DNA from: CAZRUM01 sp964603435
GTDB lineage: Bacteria; Patescibacteriota; Patescibacteriia; Magasanikbacterales; UBA922
NCBI GenBank assembly: GCA_964603435.1
Contig: CAZRUM010000009.1
Coordinates: forward strand, 1 to 32,459
Direction of reading: 5' to 3'
DNA: 32,459 bases
In this document: positions 30,699-32,459 of the stretch, piece after piece
Numbering within the stretch: the first letter of the stretch is position 1
How the letters are laid out: the number at the start of each line of letters is the position of its first letter
Notes under the pieces: model-generated
The model's input: the letters and a program-made list of their open reading frames with translations, nothing else
What the model was told of the DNA's origin: nothing
Database searches by the model: none
Position numbers and translations under genes: made by a program

Positions 30699-31050
30699 TT
30701 GCATATAGCGATTCTCGATAGCGATAAGACATTCTTAACACCTCATCAAGCAACTTATCAGCTTTGTCCCACTGGTCGATAGATAAAATATTTAATTTTT
30801 TAGATATTATAATTTGTGTTTCAAGTTCTAACCCAGAAGCAAAGGAAATATTTACAAAATGAGCATTTTCTTTGACACTTTTCCTTCCATAACCTTCGGC
30901 AATATTAGAAGGCATTGAAACTGAACATCTTCTCATCTGACTTACTAGACCAAACTTTTCTTCCTGAGGAAACGATTCTGTCAGTCTGTAAATTTCAACG
31001 ACCAATTCAATAGATTTTTGCCAAACAAATAAATCTTTATAAGTTTTCAT
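30688..31050 (-). CDS. four-helix bundle protein of the 23S rRNA intervening-sequence (IVS) type
   Basis: The 120-residue protein carries the S23/IVS signature (TIGR02436): YKDLFVWQKSIELVVEIYRLTESFPQEEKFGLVSQMRRCSVSMPSNIAEGYGR, then LELETQIIISKKL. Members form pentamers of four-helix bundles. They were first found inside 23S rRNA intervening sequences but occur as stand-alone genes in many Patescibacteria and Bacteroidota, with unknown function. It is flanked by inverted TAGCCAATAGT repeats and sits between epmA and efp, two genes that belong together, so it looks like a later insertion. Confidence 0.9.
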   Translation of the reverse strand: MKTYKDLFVWQKSIELVVEIYRLTESFPQEEKFGLVSQMRRCSVSMPSNIAEGYGRKSVKENAHFVNISFASGLELETQIIISKKLNILSIDQWDKADKLLDEVLRMSYRYRESLYATIG

Positions 31051-31077
31051 AAACTATAGACTATTGGCTATGAACTA

Positions 31078-32058
31078 CTAACTAAACAGTTTTGACATTG
31101 GTAATGTTAGCACATCATCTATATTTTTACAATCTAGGAGTACTTGAACCAAACGATCCACACCAAGAGCAATGCCGGCTGATTTTGGCATATTTCTTAA
31201 GGCCTCAATAAATTCCATATCAATCTCATAAACTTCTTTGCCATGTCTCTTTCTCTCAGTCTGTTCCTCTTCTAAACGTTTCAATTGTTCATCTGCGTCT
31301 ATTAGCTCAGAAAAAGCATTGGCGAGCTCCATACCACCTATATACACCTCAAATCTCTCGGCATATCTAGGGTCACTTTCTGATATTTTTGATAATGACG
31401 CCATCTGTGCAGGATAATTATAAACAATAGTTGGCCCGATCAATTTAGGTTCAATCTTATCTAAAAATATTCTATAAAATAATTCTTCATAATTTTCATC
31501 TTTGCCTGGCTTATACCCCAAGCTCTGACACAACTCAAACATTTTTCCTGTTTCCAAATATTCATCTAAATCAACACCGACACATTCTTTCCAAAGTTCA
31601 CTCATTTTAATTTTTTGAAATTTAGATTTTTTAATTTGTAATTTATCAACTAAAAAAGAAAATAGATTCTCAACGTCTTCCATTATTTTATAAAAATCAC
31701 AATCTACCCTATACCACTCAAGCATAGTAAACTCTGGATTATGCAAACCACCAAAACTCTCAACATTCCGAAAGCACTTACCCAAATAAAAAATATCACC
31801 AAAACCTGCTGATAACATTTTCTTCATAGTATATTCTGGGGAAGTATGGAGATAGCCTAAAAACTCCTTTTTCTGTTCATCTAACACAGACACCTTCATA
31901 GGCGCCAAATTAGGCTCTTGGCCGGTTAATTTCACAATACTTGGTGTTTCTACCTCAGTAAATTTTTGCAACCAAAACCACTCTCGTATTAGCTTAGTAA
32001 TCTGAAAACGTAATTCCAAATTTTCTTTATTTTTAGCAATATGATAAGTGTGTGACAT
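31078..32058 (-). CDS. epmA: EF-P lysine ligase EpmA (GenX/PoxA), truncated lysyl-tRNA synthetase-like
   Basis: EpmA is a class II lysyl-tRNA synthetase catalytic core that attaches (R)-beta-lysine to the tip lysine of EF-P instead of charging tRNA. The 326 residues contain class II motif 2 (CFRNVESFGGLHNPEFTMLEWYR), the block GGMELANAFSELIDADEQLKR and motif 3 (GIALGVDRLVQVLL). The anticodon-binding OB domain of true LysRS is absent, and the length matches E. coli EpmA (325). The efp gene two positions downstream strengthens the assignment. The aminomutase EpmB, which makes beta-lysine, is not in the window, so the actual substrate might be alpha-lysine. The promoter (32068-32096) gives an almost leaderless mRNA. 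Confidence 0.92.
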   Translation of the reverse strand: MSHTYHIAKNKENLELRFQITKLIREWFWLQKFTEVETPSIVKLTGQEPNLAPMKVSVLDEQKKEFLGYLHTSPEYTMKKMLSAGFGDIFYLGKCFRNVESFGGLHNPEFTMLEWYRVDCDFYKIMEDVENLFSFLVDKLQIKKSKFQKIKMSELWKECVGVDLDEYLETGKMFELCQSLGYKPGKDENYEELFYRIFLDKIEPKLIGPTIVYNYPAQMASLSKISESDPRYAERFEVYIGGMELANAFSELIDADEQLKRLEEEQTERKRHGKEVYEIDMEFIEALRNMPKSAGIALGVDRLVQVLLDCKNIDDVLTLPMSKLFS

Positions 32059-32067
32059 AGTATTATG

Positions 32068-32096
32068 ATTTTACCCCAAAATTCTCTAAAAAGCAA
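32068..32096 (-). promoter_or_regulatory. promoter of the epmA-efp unit
   Basis: On the minus strand TTGCTT (32091-32096) and TAAAAT (32068-32073) with 17 bases between. The -10 ends ten bases before the A of the ATG at 32058. Confidence 0.6.
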
Positions 32097-32121
32097 AAAA
32101 CCATCCAGAGGACGGTTTTTT
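32095..32121 (-). terminator. rho-independent terminator of the tRNA pair
   Basis: AAAAAACC-A-TCC and GGA-C-GGTTTTTT form an 11-bp stem with one mismatch and loop AGA, T runs on both sides. It lies downstream of the two minus-strand tRNA genes and just upstream of the epmA promoter. No gene is seen between 32122 and 32237. Confidence 0.8.
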
Positions 32122-32237
32122 ACCATACAGTAATTGGGACATCAGTTAGTAACTGAATAAACCCAGAAATATTATACACTACTTATTTAAATAGTGCAAA
32201 CACTAGATTCAATATCCACTTGTGGATAATAAATCTG

Positions 32238-32311
32238 AGCGGTAAACCAGATTCGAACTGGCGACCTCTTCCTTGGCAAGGAAGCGCTCTAGCCAACTGA
32301 GCTATTACCGC
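32238..32311 (-). tRNA. tRNA-Gly (anticodon GCC)
   Basis: The acceptor arms GCGGTAA and TTACCGC pair perfectly. D arm AGCTCAGTTGGCTAGAGC, anticodon stem CTTCC/GGAAG with loop TTGCCAA, T arm GCCAG-TTCGAAT-CTGGT. The discriminator is T and CCA is not encoded. 74 nt. Confidence 0.95.
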
Positions 32312-32319
32312 ATACTTAG

Positions 32320-32392
32320 TTGCGGGACCAGGACTCGAACCTGGAACCTGCGGGTTATGGGCCCGCCGAGCTGCCAATTGCTCTACCCCGCT
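32320..32392 (-). tRNA. initiator tRNA-Met (anticodon CAT) with unusual C33 and A1:A72
   Basis: The 73-nt gene has acceptor arms AGCGGGG and TCCCGCA, in which the first pair is an A-A mismatch; an unpaired 1:72 is the hallmark of bacterial initiators (usually C-A). The anticodon stem has the three consecutive G-C pairs (GCGGG/CCCGC) that mark initiators. The loop is CCCATAA, so position 33 is C instead of the nearly universal U. T arm CCAGG-TTCGAGT-CCTGG. CCA is not encoded. The tRNA-Gly gene follows eight bases downstream in the same transcript. Confidence 0.85.
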
Positions 32393-32423
32393 TATATATT
32401 TTTTTGAGACGTTTCTGGGTCAA

Positions 32424-32452
32424 ATTGTATAATGACCCGCCGACCCGATCAA
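32424..32452 (-). promoter_or_regulatory. promoter of the initiator tRNA-tRNA-Gly unit
   Basis: On the minus strand TTGATC (32447-32452) and TACAAT (32424-32429) with a 17-base spacer. The -10 is flanked by inverted GGGTCA (32418-32423) and TGACCC (32433-32438), and the -35 overlaps a CCCGAT/ATCGGG hairpin at the window edge, probably the end of the next unit. Confidence 0.6.
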
Positions 32453-32459
32453 ATCGGGA

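Noticed and set aside
32183..32377. Open frame on the minus strand across the two tRNA genes
   Set aside because: It is translation of tRNA-Gly and tRNA-Met (typical tRNA-derived peptide with PQVPGSSPGPATK), not a gene.
1..32459. CRISPR array, transposase, integrase or prophage
   Set aside because: No regularly spaced repeats, no transposase or phage structural genes were seen; the repeats present are short dispersed palindromes.

Overview
The window reads as a stretch of chromosome from a small-genome, AT-rich bacterium, most likely a member of the Candidate Phyla Radiation (Patescibacteria). The reasons are a four-domain S1 protein, a short EF-Ts, a four-helix-bundle IVS-type protein, a DUF1294 gene, many short palindromic intergenic repeats, several near-leaderless mRNAs and many small lineage-specific membrane proteins. 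This placement is an inference from gene content; no rRNA is present to confirm it. The standard genetic code fits all the genes.

Layout. 1-893: the start of ftsH, running off the left edge, with a divergent promoter that drives an orphan GC-rich gene behind a strongly folded leader (1016-1753). 1998-3251: rpsA. 3388-3527: an inverted pair of palindromic repeats. 3676-7667: a degenerate metallo-beta-lactamase-fold gene, a Lys-rich single-pass membrane protein and gyrA. 7813-10755, minus strand: two transcription units, rpsB-tsf and ruvA plus a membrane protein. 11001-12074: an AI-2E family permease. 12165-13345, minus: a coiled-coil protein and a protein with a clear PHPT1/Janus phosphohistidine-phosphatase domain. 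13571-14491: a TrmB-like regulator and tRNA-Leu. 14656-19488, minus: cobalamin adenosyltransferase, a mini HNH-like protein and the B12-dependent ribonucleotide reductase NrdJ with two NrdR-type boxes upstream. 19899-20633, minus: a protein with two Ltp repeats. 20870-23636: ruvB, three small membrane proteins and a MntP-like exporter. 23712-29979, minus: a run of seven genes (lipoprotein, MacA-like adaptor, MacB-like ATPase and permease, ECF sigma factor, membrane protein, secreted Met/His/Gly-rich protein) that looks like an envelope or metal-stress module. 30094-32058, minus: efp, an IVS-type four-helix gene and epmA. 32238-32392, minus: tRNA-Gly and an initiator tRNA-Met.

Genes that work together. 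The adenosyltransferase makes the adenosylcobalamin that NrdJ needs. EpmA is the enzyme family that modifies the conserved loop lysine of EF-P, encoded two genes away. RuvA and RuvB are both present but at separate loci. The sigma factor and the MacAB-like exporter probably share a regulatory circuit.

Most notable. (1) Two genes, gyrA and the adenosyltransferase, each carry a second, mostly synonymously diverged copy of one gene end next to a palindromic element, as if a diverged allele replaced the resident one and left a stub. (2) A bacterial protein keeps nearly all the active-site residues of eukaryotic phosphohistidine phosphatase. (3) The initiator tRNA has C instead of U at position 33 and an A1:A72 mismatch. 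(4) Three genes share exactly the same -10 to ATG distance that implies near-leaderless mRNA. (5) An orphan GC-rich gene has a large structured leader that may mask its ribosome binding site.
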